Made by a program: the position numbers and the translations under genes. Of a DNA stretch of 64,000 nt, positions 47,996 through 59,610 are shown in pieces. Position 1 is the stretch's first letter; each line of letters opens with the position of its first letter. A model generated the notes under the pieces. That model saw nothing but the letters and a program-made list of their open reading frames with translations, had not been told where the DNA came from and did no database searches. Source of the DNA: Capsicum annuum (Eukaryota > Streptophyta > Magnoliopsida > Solanales > Solanaceae); the NCBI RefSeq assembly GCF_002878395.1, contig NC_061118.1, forward strand, positions 3,709,651 to 3,773,650, in the 5' to 3' direction.

Positions 47996-49107
47996 GACTA
48001 ACTTTGCCATAAAAATTACTTATTTCTTTCAAAAAATCTTAAACAAGGAATGTGAAAGTCCATGGAGTGTAGCAGATAATGTAAAGCAAATATGATAATT
48101 ACTTTCAAGTAAATAAGTGCAGATTCAACATATTCTAAGGGAGGCAATCAATTAACTGATTACTTTGCTAACTTGGCATTAGATCAAGGGGATTTCATAT
48201 TTACATCATTCAAGTAGTTAAATGTGGCAAGCAAGAGAATTGTCAATAATGATAAGCTACAATGTCCATATCTGAGACTATCACCGTCAAAAGGGTGAAG
48301 GCGTTGGGATGGCTAAAGCAATGTTTTTCACATGCATTATATTTACAACCCAAAAAGGTAATAAAAGGGTAAAACTGCTAATTAGCCTAATTATAACAGC
48401 CAACAAAAAAGGACTCTCAGCAATTGGGGGGGTCAGAAGGTCAAATCTTATCTTCAAGCGCCTGAGACACCTGTTACTTTCCAAATACATGTGGTTCCGA
48501 GCATCCCAGAATCTCCATAACAACCATATTTGTAGATCAGCGAGGGAGAGGTCAAGAAAAACAAGTTTATATAGCTTAATCAAAAAGGGGAAAAGGGGTC
48601 TCAGCTCACTTGGAAAAAGTAACAAACCTCAGTTGACTAGACCCCTCAATTCAATACCAAAAATCACAACACGAACCCACATACTGGAGAACTCAACTGA
48701 AATGAAAAAAGTACAAGCACAAAATCAGAAAAAATCAACAACAATCAGAAGCAGAAATCAGAGAAAAGGGAAAAAAATACTTATGCAAGCTGGAAAGAGC
48801 TTTATGCAGGAGCGGCCAAGGTACAAAGTTGATTACCCACAGCTGAAGAAAGAGGAATTGAAGATTCACAAAGGGAAAAATGATGGAAGGAGGTGGAGAA
48901 TAGTGAAGCTCAACACTGAGCTCCTTTTAGGAAACCTTACTGAGTATATATGTTGCTTTTGTTTTTTATTTGTGCTGGGTCATGTAATGGATCGGTTTAT
49001 TTTTGTGTTTTTTGTCGGACTCTTTCGAATGAGTTGGTCCATCTTTATTGGGATTTTATTTTGATTTATTAATAAAAATTCAAATTAAACCAAAAAAAAA
49101 AAAAATT
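47996..49107 (+). other. Spacer with a retroposon-like A-rich end
   Basis: No recognised gene. The right end (ttgatttattaataaaaattcaaattaaaccaaaaaaaaaaaaaa, read in pieces at 49062-49107) resembles a polyadenylated retroposon or LINE tail: an aataaa-type signal, then a long A run. An open frame 48309-49064 (251 codons) is Lys/Arg/Ser-rich, has no recognised domain, and ends in a stretch that would be the retroposon 3' end. I do not call it a gene. Confidence 0.4.
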
Positions 49108-49830
49108 CATTTTCGGTATTTGGTCATGAAAGATCCAAATCCAATATCAAGTTATACTCGAAATTTGAAAAATAAATCCAATTTCAAATTATACTCGAAA
49201 TTTGAAAAATAACTTATAATGCATTTTCAATTCACTTTTGACTATTGGAATTATATTTTATTTTCAAATTTTAACATTAACTTTTTAATTTTGTAAAAAT
49301 AATCCCATCTTTTGTATAACAAGGGGATTAACAATTTTGTTTCATTTTCTCTGTTAGCTACTCATGAATATTTTTAAAAATAACTCGTTATTAGTTTCAT
49401 TGATTTTTGTTCTAACGAAATTCTTAATAGTAATTCAAATTGATGAAGTGCTTGTAGTAACTCGTATATGAGATCCCATTTATGACATGACATGACTACT
49501 CATTATGTGATACTCCATACTACTTTCCTAATCTAATTTGGTTGTTCGTTTCACTAAATAGTCTAAGATAAGTATTTTGCTCATTTTTAAAAATGATAGG
49601 AAAAATATTTAAAAAAAAAATTAATAAAATTGTTGTAATCAAATACACTTTAATTTCGACTGCAACTTAATAAATTTTAAATAAGTTTGAAAAATAAGTG
49701 AGTGATAAATAGTACGAATTCAAATCAATAATCTAGAGCGGCTGATTAAAAGAAATTAATGTAGCCCCCAAACTCAGTTTTCACTTGCAAAGGAGATGGG
49801 ATACAAGAGTTGTTGAAATCAGAAGTAAGA
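49108..49830. other. AT-rich spacer, nothing recognised
   Basis: Very AT-rich, with a direct repeat of ttatactcgaaatttgaaaa near 49153 and 49191. No reading frame, RNA or repeat family could be supported. Confidence 0.6.
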
Positions 49831-49839
49831 AGTCAACCA

Positions 49840-50060
49840 AGGGTGGATCTGTGTAGGTGGATTGGGGTGTCGCGGCATCCGCGCTTCTCGATTGAAACCC
49901 TGTATATTTATGTATATATTTGTATATATGTATTAGTTAACATATAATTATTATGCTTGGCACCTGCACTACAAAGCGAGTTGACGGTGTAAGTGGTTGA
50001 GACGATTGGGTTTTACCCAGCAGTACAGGTTCGAACCCAACTTAGGATTCTTTTTTAGCA
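49840..50060 (+). repeat. tRNA-like short repeat (SINE-like, uncertain)
   Basis: From about 49970 the text gcgagttgacggtgtaagtg, gttgag and aggttcgaacccaac places an A-box-like phrase about 40 bases before a good B box (GGTTCGAACCC). The upstream part (gtggatctgtgtaggtggat, gcggcatccgcgcttctcg) is of the kind seen in dispersed Solanaceae repeats. It does not fold as a full tRNA and ends in no clear A tail. Confidence 0.4.
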
Positions 50061-50395
50061 TTATACTTTCTACTTTCTCATTAAAAAATTGATTTTAGCA
50101 TTATACTTTCTGTTTTCTCATTAACAAATAAAATGCAGTTATGTAGAGTAGAACCCTTGGCCTCTTTTAATAAAATCCTTAATGACATTAACTAGGCAAG
50201 TCTTCATGCTATACCAATTTTTGTTGATATATATAATTATAGTTTACTTTGTGAATATTGACTCCACTATCTTAAAATATTGTACGGAGTATATGTTATT
50301 GTTCAAAACAGGTTCCATATCTGCCTCTGAAGTCAACCATTTTCTGTGACCACTCCCTTCCCACACCAGCAGATTCCAAATCGAAGACTTAGCCA

Positions 50396-50439
50396 ATATA
50401 TACATATATCATGATGTAAAAAGAAAAAGAAAGAAAAAA
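50396..50439 (+). promoter_or_regulatory. Presumed HPAT leader: TATA-like tract, minimal upstream ORF, GA-rich stretch
   Basis: An aatatatacatatat tract at about 50396-50409 could serve as TATA or be leader. ATG-ATG-TAA at 50411-50419 would be a two-codon upstream ORF if transcribed. It is followed by an aaagaaaaagaaag stretch up to the ATG at 50440. The transcription start cannot be read from sequence. Confidence 0.3.
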
Positions 50440-53400
50440 ATGAGTTGGGGGAAAATGTTCTTCACAGTGGTGATTACGTTCTCAGCAGCATTGATTACAT
50501 ACAACATCCTCATCTCAGCAAATGCTTCTTTGAAGCAAGAATTGCCAGGCCCTTCTTCTATAACATTTTCCCAAGACCCAATCATTAAGATGCCATTGGA
50601 CAGATCATCAAAGAAGAAGAGGTTGTTCCATACAGCTGTAACATCTTCTGATTCAGTTTATAACACTTGGCAGTGTAGGATTATGTATTACTGGTTCAAA
50701 AAATTTAAGGATGAACCTAATTCTGAGATGGGTGGCTTTACAAGAATATTGCATAATGGCAAGCCAGATAGGTTCATGGATGAGATCCCTACTTTTGTTG
50801 CTCAGCCACTTCCCTCTGGAGTGGATCAGGTCTAATTTTACACTTCCAGTTTTCCTTTTCTATTCTTTTTTCTTGTTCTTTTTCTAGTAAGTGACATCTA
50901 GTGCAATTTCAGGGTTATATTGTCCTTAATAGACCATGGGCTTTTGTTCAGTGGCTCCAAGAAGCACAAATTGAAGAAGAGTATGTATGGAAATAGGAAA
51001 CACACACTCCTGAAATTTCTTGCACTATTTACTCATTAGTGTAATCTCTTTTATGCTGCAGCTACATATTGATGTCAGAACCAGATCATGTTATTGTCAA
51101 GCCCATACCAAACCTATCAAAGGATGGCCTTGGAGCGGCATTCCCTTTCTTTTACATAGAACCCAAAAAGTATGAGTCTGTACTGAGAAAGTTTTTTCCT
51201 GAAGAAAACGGACCTATAACTGACATTGATTCCATTGGAAATTCCCCTGTCATTGTTGCCAAGGTACTTCATTATGTTTTATAAACTTAGTCTGTTCTCC
51301 CCTTTGCTTTTCTAAATGACAATTTCCTTTCTCCTTTTTTTTTAACACAGGAAGATTTAAAGAAAATAGCTCCCACATGGATGAATGTTTCTTTGGCCAT
51401 GAAAAAGGATCCTGAAGCGGACAAAGCGTTTGGTTGGGTGCTTGAGATGTATACTCTAATTACTTATGAATAAAATATAATGTATGCCCTAGTTACTGGA
51501 AAATATAATGTATAATCAGAAATTGCTTGACCTTTATTAATTCATATGCAGGTACGCCTATGCAGTTTCATCTGCTTTGCATAATGTGGGTAATGTATTG
51601 CACAAGGAATTCATGATTCAGGTTTCATCATTTGTTTCCTATTTTTTTTTTCATAGTAGACTATGTACTAGAGACTTTGATAGTCTTATCACTGCCTTTT
51701 CCTTGCCAAGGCAAAACGGAGATAAAGAAGATATGCTGTTGTCTGTTTGATCACTGTCTTTTTTTCTGAAATGGTATTTGATAATTATCATATCTTTACA
51801 TCCTCTGGAATTCTTGTACACACATGAAAAAACCTATGAATGGCTGAACTTCTTACGTGAGAAGTGCTCAACACCCAAACAAATTATTCGGATATGGGTG
51901 TGAGTTATGTTTCATTTATCAGGAAAAAGTGAAAGTTTCATCATGAAAAAGCACCCAGAAGATTCTTATGATGTACAGCAAAAGCAATCACTGGTGTCGA
52001 GTCTTAATGCATTTCTAGATACTATGCTCAGTAACTAACGTGTATAAAATACTAACCTAACTATTTTATGGATAGACTACTAGTTCTGAAAAGTGCTGAG
52101 GAAAAACCAAGTGAATGTATTCTGGGCTTCATGGATCAACACCATTTCCATCTGATTTGGGTGCCTATCTAAGAGTTTCAATGTATATCGTGCATTAGGG
52201 ACTTGCTTATAGCACTGAGATTTTTCTGGATATAAACATAGGCCAACTTGAAGAGGATTTCTGAGAAAAGGCTTTCATAGCATCCTGCAGATTCTGGAAT
52301 AAACCATTCGTTTACTTTATACACGATGAAACCAAAGATTTGATGCTTATATTTCATGTGCTGTTGTGGGGGTTAGACTTCCGCTGGTGAGATGCTTTAT
52401 CTCCCTTTAGCAATAGAGCCAAAAATTGTTGCCTATGTATGAATTTTGGTAATGCATTAGACCCTTTTTTAAAATTATTTGTTGCTTCACTAGAAAACCC
52501 TTGTTGCCTATAAATTTTGATTCTACATCTGAAACATGTGTAAAGATGATAGTTGTAATTTGAAAGGCAATGCAAGTTCCGTGAGACGTACCTTATGGTC
52601 CACTGCAAGTCCCAGATCAATACTACAAAGTGTTGATTTGTGTTATTCGTAGTCTTGGACTTTACCACCTCAATAGCTAGCTTTTTGGGGTGTGGTTCTC
52701 CCTGGATTGTAACAATGGTATCAAAGCCACCCACCATCCTTTGTGCCCGCCGCACCTTGAATGTTGACACCGCTATGACAATGCTCTGCCGGGGCTAGTA
52801 ATGTCTAAATCACAGCCGTCAAGGACGACGGATGCGGAACGTGTTGATTTGTTATGTGTCCATTGCAAGTCCCACATCAGTACTACAAAGTTCTGATGTG
52901 GGGTATTTATAGTCTTGGGCTCTCCCATCTCAATAGCTAGCTTTTGGGGTGTGGTTCTCCCTGGATTGTAACAAACAATTTCCGGGAGCCTTTGCCTTTT
53001 CCTCTTAACTTTCATACGATGTTTAGAAGTTTGCACTGCTTTTAGCAAACTGAAATAGCATACTATATGTTACATATATGCATTTGCTGATACAGTAAGA
53101 TTTATCTCAGATAGACCTGATCTCATTCCTTTCTCTTTTCATTGGTGTGGTTAGCAGCATTGCTTTTCTGTTTTTCATATACTTAATGTGGTTCTATTTG
53201 TTTCATGGCAGTACATCCAGAATTTTAAAATCATCATGAGCTTGTCGTTATTTTGGTTGTTAGGTGAAAACCTAACTTTTCAAGTATTCTTGAATGTTTT
53301 CAGCCTCCTTGGGATACAGAAATTGGCAAGGCATTCATAATTCATTACACATATGGATGTGACTATGATATGAAGGTAACAGACACTTCCTCTGACTATG

Positions 53401-54404
53401 CGAATGCCAAGTTACGTGTAATAAACATAATGATGGGAAGAACATGTTTTTCAGGGAAAGATGACCTATGGAAAAATTGGAGAGTGGAGATTCGACAAAA
53501 GATCATATGATAATTCCTGGCCTCCGAGGAACCTTTCTCTGCCTCCACCTGGTGTTCCAGAGAGCGTGGTATGGTTATCCTGTATCTGTCAATGTCCATC
53601 TTAAGCTTTAATACCAGGTCATAACAAGAGGGGGTCCAGGAATCAGGGCATTTTTTTCTTATTATTAAAATATACATCTAATAGTTAAAATCATATGTTA
53701 TTGTTCAAATATATTTCAAAATAAAGCTCATAATTACTTTACTGATAAGCTTTCATTTCTATTTTGTTTTGCTTTCTCTATTGCTGTTTAACACTAGCAT
53801 TGCTGTCTTTTTACTCAATGGATGATTTACTTGGAATTAATGATGCTTGAAGTGGAAAGGCACCAAAGTGCCTATCATCACTACTAAAATCTTTACTAGT
53901 AACAAGTACAATTCCCAAATTCTAAACTCTGATGAGACACTGGCAAAAGGTTTTAAGTATCAGAAGAAATTATCAATTAAAATAGCCCTCAAATTCCGGA
54001 AAGGGTGAACAGGGTCCATCTTCATGTGCATCACGCTCTTGGTAAGAAATTTAATGCTTTCGTTTCTGGGCTTTCCGAGTGCAAAATGTCCCTAGTAAGT
54101 TTCTTCTGCTCTATAAATGTGCATTAGATGATGCATCTTTTTGTTCTCCATAATGGTGCCTCACAATCCGCATGAAATTTCCAACCAGAACTAAAACATG
54201 TATATCCGTTGACAGATCTATTTTGATGTTGTGGTGCATGCAGTGATATCTTTGCATGAAGTGCCTGTGGTCAATGAAAGAAATCATCTTTTGATCTTTT
54301 ATCCTATTTCTCTAGTTGAGTATGTATGTATTTGTTTTTGGCAGGTTACTCTGGTAAAAATGGTGAATGAAGCTACAGCTAACATTCCAAACTGGGGTTC
54401 TTAG
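50440..54404 (+). CDS. HPAT: Hydroxyproline O-arabinosyltransferase (HPAT family), eight exons, intact
   Basis: The product adds the first L-arabinose to hydroxyproline in the Golgi, acting on extensins and secreted CLE-type signal peptides. Exons: 50440-50829, 50913-50980, 51062-51263, 51351-51448, 51552-51621, 53304-53375, 53455-53568, 54345-54404. All junctions are GT-AG and in phase; 1074 nt encode 357 residues, the usual length. Residues about 6-27 form a signal anchor (type II membrane protein). Family blocks: DSVYNTWQCR (about 71-80), GGFTRILHNGKPDRF, an acidic EPDH at 159-162 that probably binds the sugar-nucleotide metal, PTWMNVSLAMKKDPEADKAF, PPWD at 277-280, the HYTYGCDYDMKGKMTYGKIGEWRFDKRSYD region and the ending TANIPNWGS. 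The ATG opens the conserved MSWGKMFFT start. It most resembles the Arabidopsis HPAT1/2 type, but the paralogue is not certain. Intron 5 (51622-53303) is long and carries a TRIM. No lesion was seen. Confidence 0.95.
52582..52973 (+). mobile_element. TRIM (short non-coding LTR element) in HPAT intron 5
   Basis: Two direct repeats, 52582-52714 and 52842-52973, share tgcaagtccca, atcaatactacaaagt, tcaatagctagctttt and ggggtgtggttctccctgg, and end GATTGTAACA. The first is followed by a tRNA-Met-type primer site TGGTATCAAAGCC (52716-52728). The second is preceded by gacgacggatgcgg, a purine-rich tract. The internal part is only about 127 bp. This is the TRIM layout. It lies in the same orientation as the gene, clear of splice sites. 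No clean target duplication was found. Confidence 0.8.
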
Positions 54405-55197
54405 AACGGTGTTGTCTGAAGTTGTTTCACTCACGCAAGATGTATGACGGATTCATAATTTGTACTTTCTATACCAATGCTGCCACAAGGAAATCTCGTT
54501 TCCTCCCAATGACTCTTGTTAGAATATTTGAAACTTTCTTGTATGCCGTTCCATCTTTCCTTTATCCTGTAGGTTTCCGAATCTGAGTGTATAGTTGCAA
54601 GTATATTCGTATGTGGTAGGTGGTGGATATGTATAAACTATGAGTTTACTAGTTGCAGCTCCTCCCATTGTTAAGTAAACTGGCTACAATACTGGGGGGT
54701 CTCAAGTTTTCCTTTATTTGTTTCTTTGTGCTAAACAGGATCTTACGCATAGAGCAACAATCTGAATAACTTGTTATGTAAGTTATCATCTGGGTGACAA
54801 GGATGGTATCATATGGAAATTTAGGCATACTAACTAGTTATGTAGGATTCAACTTATCAAACGTTCAGCACCGATTAATCACCTTATTGCGTTTGTTTGG
54901 AATTGAGGTAGTGTTACAGCTGGGGTGCATGCATTCAGCTGAATTGCAAATAAGACTTGTTTGGTGCTGTAACTTAAATTAAGAAACCAAAAAACCGAGA
55001 AAACTGCAGATCTAGATGTTAAAAATATTTATGTACATACATATGAATGTACAAGATTATAAACATCCGTGAAGACATTGGCGCTGGCGTTTCACGAGAA
55101 TATTAGCACGTAATTCTGCAGAGGCCAAATAATTACATTACATCCACATACTTGAATTGGTTCCCAGATTATGAACGAACGAACAAGTATCAACCTG
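54405..55197. other. Convergent spacer between HPAT and the SET pseudogene
   Basis: Contains the HPAT 3' untranslated region (about the first 200-300 bp) and the presumed 3' end of the opposite gene. No canonical aataaa was found near the HPAT stop. A 62-codon frame at 54794 has no family. Nothing else is recognised. Confidence 0.6.
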
Positions 55198-55750
55198 TCA
55201 GTTTAAATACCGCCAGCAATTCTTTGAATTACAGTCACAGGATTATTTTGCCTTCATCTTCATGGTTAAAATTGTAATCATATGTAATCTCTTCTCCAGG
55301 ATAAATGTCTCTCAGAAAAAAATACTGCCTGCATATTGATTGAGGTTCGGTATTTGAATTCTAGTTTTAGCTATGACATACTATTTAATTACATATCCTG
55401 ATAGAGAGAACAAAATATAAGTGAAAAAACGAAGAGCAGAGTGTATCGACCTACTTCTCATTCCTCACAGAGATGATTCTGGCGACGCAGTTTGGCTGGT
55501 AAAATAAATTAGCAAAAAAAGAAAAGCTGAGTCCATTATACTTGATCAATCAAACTGACATCAACCTTTTATATCTTTCTCTTAACAAAAAACATAAATT
55601 ACATAAAAACTATTAAAGCAGAGATGACGAAAGAAACAAAAATGTCAAACAGCAAGCACTTCATCAAAATAGGTTTTACAACTGAGTTCCCATTGTAACA
55701 TAATTCGGCAGGGAGCATAACTGGACAAAATTGCTATAGAAGATACTTAC

Positions 55751-55933
55751 CAGGCATGAATGATTCACAAATCGAGCAATCCCTCCCTTTTGGGTTGCAT
55801 CAACTATATGCTCTTGATCAATCCTAAAGAAATAGCAAGCACTCTTATACTACAATTTCTTTGCTGACAGGTACTCAATTTCTCTTTTGTCAGCCACACG
55901 GACACCCACTATCTCACCCATACATTCAACAAA
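55751..55933 (-). pseudogene. SET core exon with in-frame TAG
   Basis: 183 bp, exactly 61 codons: FVECMGEIVGVRVADKREIE, then YLSAKKL, a TAG (55850-55852), then [20 protein letters not shown], then [12 protein letters not shown] at the donor. The stop falls where relatives have Gln (CAG to TAG, one C-to-T change). The AdoMet-binding and NHSC motifs are otherwise preserved. Confidence 0.8.
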
Positions 55934-58128
55934 CTAGAGCTAAAAAGTGAATGTAAAGTTAACTGCTGATGAGAAACTTACAAATTCAGAGGAAGAGAGT
56001 AGAGACAGATGAGACCATTTCGCCTTGTGAAATAAACCTAGACATGTAAAAACCAAGAGCATGAATGCCAGATTTATACACAATCAAACTCTTCCACCTG
56101 TTGGAGTGCTTATAACGAGCATATTCCTTCTGCGAAAATAAAGAGCAACAAAGAAGTAATAACATCAGTAGCATAGACTGACATGAAAGCGCACAAGAAT
56201 TTGGAAAGCTATACACTTGACTTCTCAGTTGGAACACTAAAGGGCTTGACAATTCTCAAGCAACCTAACTGTTCGACAGACATACCCGATAATCATATTC
56301 AGCATCTTTAGGTGGAAGCCTCAGGATCTCCTGTCTAGATGGATTTTGTCCAGTAATGTGAATCCAGGCATTTAGCTGCTCCTGGGCAACAAAGCATCCA
56401 CCATCAGACTCAGAATACTGAGGAGAATTATACCGCACACCTTCCTTTTTGAGGCCCTTGTATCCCTGAAAGTAGAACAACTCTTAGAAAATATTTATTC
56501 AGGAGTTAAAGTACATCTAAACTGTTATTGTGAAACAACAAACCTCTGTTCGAGCACAGGTAGAACCTCCTCCTGGATGAATACCTACAGTACTAACCAG
56601 ATTGTTCTTAGTAATGTCCCTAGAGCACTTAGAGAACCTGGTTCTTGAATCATACCTTGAAGTGTCAACTCATTAAGGCCCCTTTTGTGAATCCCCTTGG
56701 ACTTTGGCTTCTGTGAAGTTGGCAGAGAATCATCTGCAATATTACCAGCTTCTATTAGGCAAACAGACCACCTCTTCTCTAGAGAATGGAATAAGTGAGT
56801 CCCTTGTTCACCTCCATGACAATGCGCTCTTTTGGATTGCTCTAATGATTGGCGAGGATCCAATTCGCTAAGCTGTCAAGAGATGACTTTTAGATTTTTC
56901 GGCAGTTACAACACAATTAGCATTACAACTTCCGACTTTCTTGAGTTTTGAAGATTTGTTAATGGGTCGATGTTTTCCTTTTGTACTTGCCTTCCTGAAT
57001 TTTACTGAAGTCAATTTTGCAGTGTAGTTTCCAGAGGAGTTACACTTTTCCAATGGGTCGCAAAATTTTTCTTAGAGAAACAAATTTGACTGGTTTTGAT
57101 GGATTCACATTAGAAATTACACCATATTTGCCCCCCACTATAGGTCTTACAGCCCTTCTATGAACCTTCTCATGCATCTCAGGAAATGGAGAGGTATCTA
57201 CCAAACTGCACTTATATCCCTCATCTGCCTGCCTAACAGGCATTGCAATATCCAATTTCCGACTCTTTCTTCTTGGTAATTCACAGGTTGCAAAGGTATC
57301 GTCATCATCAAAAGATTTGCCCGAGTACCAAAAGCTTTTGCATCATGGTAATTAACTTTACCATTGCAAGAAAGAGTACTCAATGAACGCATTCTGGCCC
57401 TCCTTTCTCTGAAACTTGGTTCTATGGAATATACACATTTTTCTGCACTTCCATTATCAGTTAGTAGGGCACCTTTTTTATCATTGCCCGAATGTTGCAA
57501 ACCAGAACCACAAGTGCCCTCAGGATAGGCACAAGCAGAGCAGACAGCAGGAAGTGTTGTATCCAACTTTCTCCATTTGGTTCTTTTTCTAGTCACTTTT
57601 TTGGAGAAATCAGCTACTTTCTGAATACGATGGCTCTTTTCTTGAATGTTGAAGCTAGACTGGTTCTGCATTTTCTTCAATTTTAAGGAATCTCTTAATC
57701 GAAGTTCATCAATCAGACTACAAGCAGAATTATCAGCAAACCCTTTGGATGGTCCTGCATCCATGGGGTTGAATTTGCAAGCAATACCAAGAAACACTGT
57801 GCTTTGTTTACTGCCTTGTGCATCATTAGATGACCAGCATCTGTTGATTCCTGATCCTTCATCTACTACAACATTACTAGCCAGAGTCTTTTGACAATTA
57901 GCAGTGGAGAACTCATTGTCATGAATCAGCGCAGATGCCTCAGTAACAACAGGTGCAGATACTCGATCCTCGAGAAGAAACACTGGATATTTCTGGCTCC
58001 TTTAGACATTCAACATTTGAAAAGCTACATCACAACTGGGTTTGTTTCCACCAGCATCCGCACTTTGTCCCCTCATTTTTTCATTCATGTTCAGGAAACC
58101 TGTTGTCTGTTCCTTGCATGTTAGAGTA

Positions 58129-59234
58129 TGTTGGAAATTGCTTAAGTTACTGCACAAGTTTTTAGCAAAATAAGTTAGTTAATTTAGGATGAATTTGAAT
58201 TTTGAATTTAAGTTGGGTTGTTTGATTTGTTGAGACATTTTAGTTAGTTTAAATTTTGAATGCTGCTGATTTTTCTATTATAAGGTGGCTATTTAAAGCC
58301 CCTTGATGTTCAATAAAATCATTGAATACTATTGAAAGCTATTGAAAGTTATTCAATCCATTGAGAGCCATTTTAAACCCATTTTTCGCTGCCACATCTT
58401 TTTTTAAAAAAACCAACATTAGTATCAAGAGCCTCATTGATCTTACGGGATCTGTTAGTTCTTCCAAAGCGCTACCATACCATTTTTAACCCGTAAGGGC
58501 TCCATTTTAACCCATTAGGGCTACCTTTTTCAACTCGTACTTATTTTTAAAGCATTAGGCTATTTTCGACCAAAAAAATGTCAAGCAGCAGTCTCTCATT
58601 GAATGCCCCAAATATTTTCACTAGCGAAAAATATCAAGTTTGGTCAGTGAAAATAAAATTAAATTTCAAAACTTATGCTTTATTTGATGTTGTGAAAGAA
58701 GAAAAATTCTTACAACAACATTTTGCAACTCCCACAATTGTCAAGATGAAAGCTCTTTCAAACAAAACAAGATTTTTAATGGTGTTTTTCCAGCAAAGAA
58801 TCAAAAGAAAGAAGAGAAAGTTCAATATCAAAAAGAAAAAGTGCAAATTCAAAAAAAAAAAAAAATTAAAAATTCAGCATTTCGTACCGGAGCAAAAATT
58901 GAGGAGGAGCAGTTTTTTAAATCGCAGTAACTAAAGCAAGGAGGAGTGTTGGAAATTGCTTAAGTTACTGCACAAGTTTTTAGCAAAATAAGTTAGTTAA
59001 TTTAGGATGAATTTGAATTTTGAATTTAAGTTAGGTTGTTTGATTTGTTGAGACATTTTAGTTAGTTTAAATTTTGAATGTTGCTGATTTTTCTATTGTA
59101 AGGTGGCTATTTAAAGCCCCTTGATGTTCAATAAAATCATTGAATACTATTGAAAGTTATTGAAAGTTATTCAATCCATTGAGAGCCATTTTAAACCCCT
59201 TTTCGCTGCCCCATCTTTTTTAAAAAAAACAACA
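58129..59234 (+). mobile_element. Young non-autonomous copia-like LTR element inserted in a SET-gene exon
   Basis: LTRs 58129-58418 (290 bp) and 58947-59234 (288 bp), both TGTTGGAAATT...AACA, differ at about ten positions by hand count. They are flanked by a perfect duplication GAGTA (58124-58128 and 59235-59239). Primer site TTAGTATCAAGAGCC at 58419 (tRNA-Met type, one inserted base); polypurine tract at 58932-58946. The internal part is only about 530 bp. Orientation is opposite to the host gene. By LTR similarity this is the youngest LTR insertion whose two LTRs are both visible. Confidence 0.9.
58578..58934 (+). pseudogene. Truncated copia gag N-terminus of the 58129-59234 element
   Basis: 118 codons. 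The first 40 or so (FTSEKYQVWSVKIKLNFKTY, then ALFDVV) match the start of plant copia gag, where F-x-G-x-x-Y-x-x-W leads. After about residue 45 it is Lys-rich low complexity (poly-A-type slippage). No protease, integrase or RT follows, so the element would need proteins from elsewhere. Confidence 0.65.
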
Positions 59235-59239
59235 GAGTA

Positions 59240-59610
59240 ACTGCTCTAGCCACCTTTTTGGGAACATCTCTCCATTGAGAAGAGTGACACTCCATTTTAT
59301 TTATCTTATTCCGCATTAAATCACTATTTCCTTCCAAAGAGACCATATTGTCCAAGGGAACTTTCTGACTGTCATTCAACTTACAATCAAATAAATTCTT
59401 AATGCAGCCAGAAACTCCACTCTGTTCTATCCGAGTAGTATCCAGAGGTTCGCCAATGAAATTATGTTTTTCAACAGAACAGTCCGGCTGAACAGCACAG
59501 TTACAGCGGCAAGACATAAATGAATTTGCTGCAACCTGAAAGCAATTTGCTTGCACAACTGATGGAGAAATATTACTTTCAGGACCTCCAGGTCCAGGTC
59601 CATGTAAAAC
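59240..59610 (-). pseudogene. SET pseudogene exon upstream of the copia-like insertion
   Basis: Open minus-strand stretch ending ECHSSQWRDVPKKVARAVT at the GAGTA insertion site. The frame continues beyond the element (58123 downward: CKEQTTGFLNMNEKM) when one copy of the duplication is ignored, so the insertion split one exon. It contains Cys-rich RCNCAVQPDCSVE. Confidence 0.65.

Noticed and set aside
48309..49064. 251-codon open frame, the longest outside retroelements and known genes
   Set aside because: Lys/Arg/Ser-rich with no domain, overlaps an opposite frame of similar quality, and ends in a retroposon-like A-rich tail. No codon or motif support.
49970..50050. Possible functional tRNA gene
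   Set aside because: The B box is good but no complete cloverleaf or acceptor stem can be formed; more likely a SINE-like repeat.
52354..53048. Minus-strand frames of 91 and 138 codons in HPAT intron 5
   Set aside because: They are readings of the TRIM and its flanks, with repeats caused by the two LTRs.
55850..55852. TAG in the SET core explained by a small intron
   Set aside because: No GT-AG pair removes it, and coding similarity continues on both sides without a break.
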